A stretch of 15,176 nucleotides of DNA from Schaedlerella sp. (GTDB lineage Bacteria; Bacillota; Clostridia; Lachnospirales; Lachnospiraceae): positions 1-15,176 of the forward strand of contig JAHHTO010000044.1 of assembly GCA_020024595.1 (NCBI GenBank), read 5' to 3'. The notes beneath the pieces are model-generated. The model saw only the letters and a program-made list of their open reading frames with translations, searched no databases and was not told the origin of the DNA. Positions 14,710 through 15,176 of this stretch are shown here, one piece after another (the first letter of the stretch is position 1; each line of letters opens with the position of its first letter). A program made the position numbers and the translations under genes.

Positions 14710-15176
14710 ATGGATTATCTAATACGAGAGATGAGACAAGAGGAATATGCTCTGCTCAGCGATTTTTTGTATGAGGCGATCTATATTCCGAAGGGGGTCG
14801 AGCCGCCTCCCAGATCTGTGATATCGCTTCCAGAATTGCAGGAGTATATCGTTGACTTTGGAACACGAAAACACGACAAGGCTTTGGCTGCGGAGATGCA
14901 GGGACAGATTGTGGGAGCCGTTTGGGTGCGGATCATGAACGATTACGGACACATTGATGATGAGGTGCCATCCTTGGCGATGTCAGTATATCAAGAATAC
15001 CGTGGGTATGGCATCGGAACTGCCCTGTTAAAAGAATTGCTTTCCACTTTGAGAGCACAGGGTTATCCAAAGGTTTCCTTATCGGTGCAGAAAGCAAATT
15101 ATGCTGTAAAAATGTATCAGACAGTCGGATTTCATGTTGTCGGTGAAACCGAAGAAGAATATATTATGGTCGCAGA
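14710..15176 (+). CDS. GNAT family N-acetyltransferase (partial, runs off the window)
   Basis: The ATG at 14710, with GGGGG about 8 nt upstream, opens a frame of 155 codons that continues past the window end. The product has a GNAT fold: a conserved region SLAMSVYQEYRGYGIGTALL at about 88-107 with the acyl-CoA loop RGYGIG, and NYAVKMYQTVGFHVVGE at about 130-146, the usual Asn-x-x-A-x-x-x-Y-x-x-x-GF segment. Full length is probably 155-165 residues. The substrate is unknown. It follows the XRE remnant and, unlike most of the window, is on the plus strand. It looks intact as far as it can be read. Confidence 0.85.
   Translation, partial: MDYLIREMRQEEYALLSDFLYEAIYIPKGVEPPPRSVISLPELQEYIVDFGTRKHDKALAAEMQGQIVGAVWVRIMNDYGHIDDEVPSLAMSVYQEYRGYGIGTALLKELLSTLRAQGYPKVSLSVQKANYAVKMYQTVGFHVVGETEEEYIMVA

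Noticed and set aside
1..15176. CRISPR arrays, tRNA or rRNA genes, riboswitches
   Set aside because: No regularly spaced repeats and no cloverleaf or conserved rRNA or riboswitch core was seen on either strand by eye.

Overview
The window looks like chromosomal DNA of a low-GC Gram-positive gut anaerobe, most likely a clostridium of the Lachnospiraceae type. This is inferred from A+T-rich intergenic DNA, strong AGGAGG-type ribosome binding sites, a Clostridia-style AraC/uxuAB hexuronate locus, and debris of the TnpW / phage-replisome-organizer kind common in clostridial integrative elements. Species cannot be fixed from the sequence alone.

Layout. 1-530: C-terminal half of an IS66-family transposase (minus strand), cut by the window edge and carrying an in-frame TGA. 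531-1044: no clear gene except a short unrecognised frame (816-995). 1045-2524: a two-gene minus-strand operon, an L-2-amino-thiazoline-4-carboxylate-hydrolase-family protein followed by an MBL-fold hydrolase, with its own promoter. 2694-2737: intrinsic terminator ending the next operon. 2801-5542: uxuA-uxuB (mannonate dehydratase, fructuronate/mannonate oxidoreductase), transcribed leftward and divergent from an AraC-family regulator (5759-6658). The 5591-5758 gap holds a near-consensus uxuA promoter and a 10-bp direct repeat spaced 43 bp, a good operator candidate. 6663-9012: a compact leftward operon of WYL-domain regulator, GyrI-like protein and GNAT-YoaP protein, preceded by a strong dyad. 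9182-12943: a four-gene TroABCD/MntABC-type metal ABC uptake operon (lipoprotein, ATPase, two permeases, the last with a C-terminal winged-helix domain). 13032-14688: a graveyard of broken genes from a mobile element, with an apparently intact tnpW. 14710-15176: start of a GNAT acetyltransferase on the plus strand, running off the window.

How the genes work together. UxuB reduces fructuronate to mannonate and UxuA dehydrates mannonate to 2-keto-3-deoxygluconate; the AraC protein is the likely local sensor of a hexuronate signal. The metal transporter forms a full binding protein-ATPase-permease set whose gene overlaps suggest translational coupling. The WYL regulator probably controls its own operon, in which the GyrI-like protein could bind small hydrophobic compounds and the GNAT-YoaP protein could modify them; that role is inference. 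I did not find a convincing wholly new system. The items most worth checking are the WYL operon with its operator, the hydrolase pair at 1045-2524, and the remnant region at 13.0-14.7 kb.
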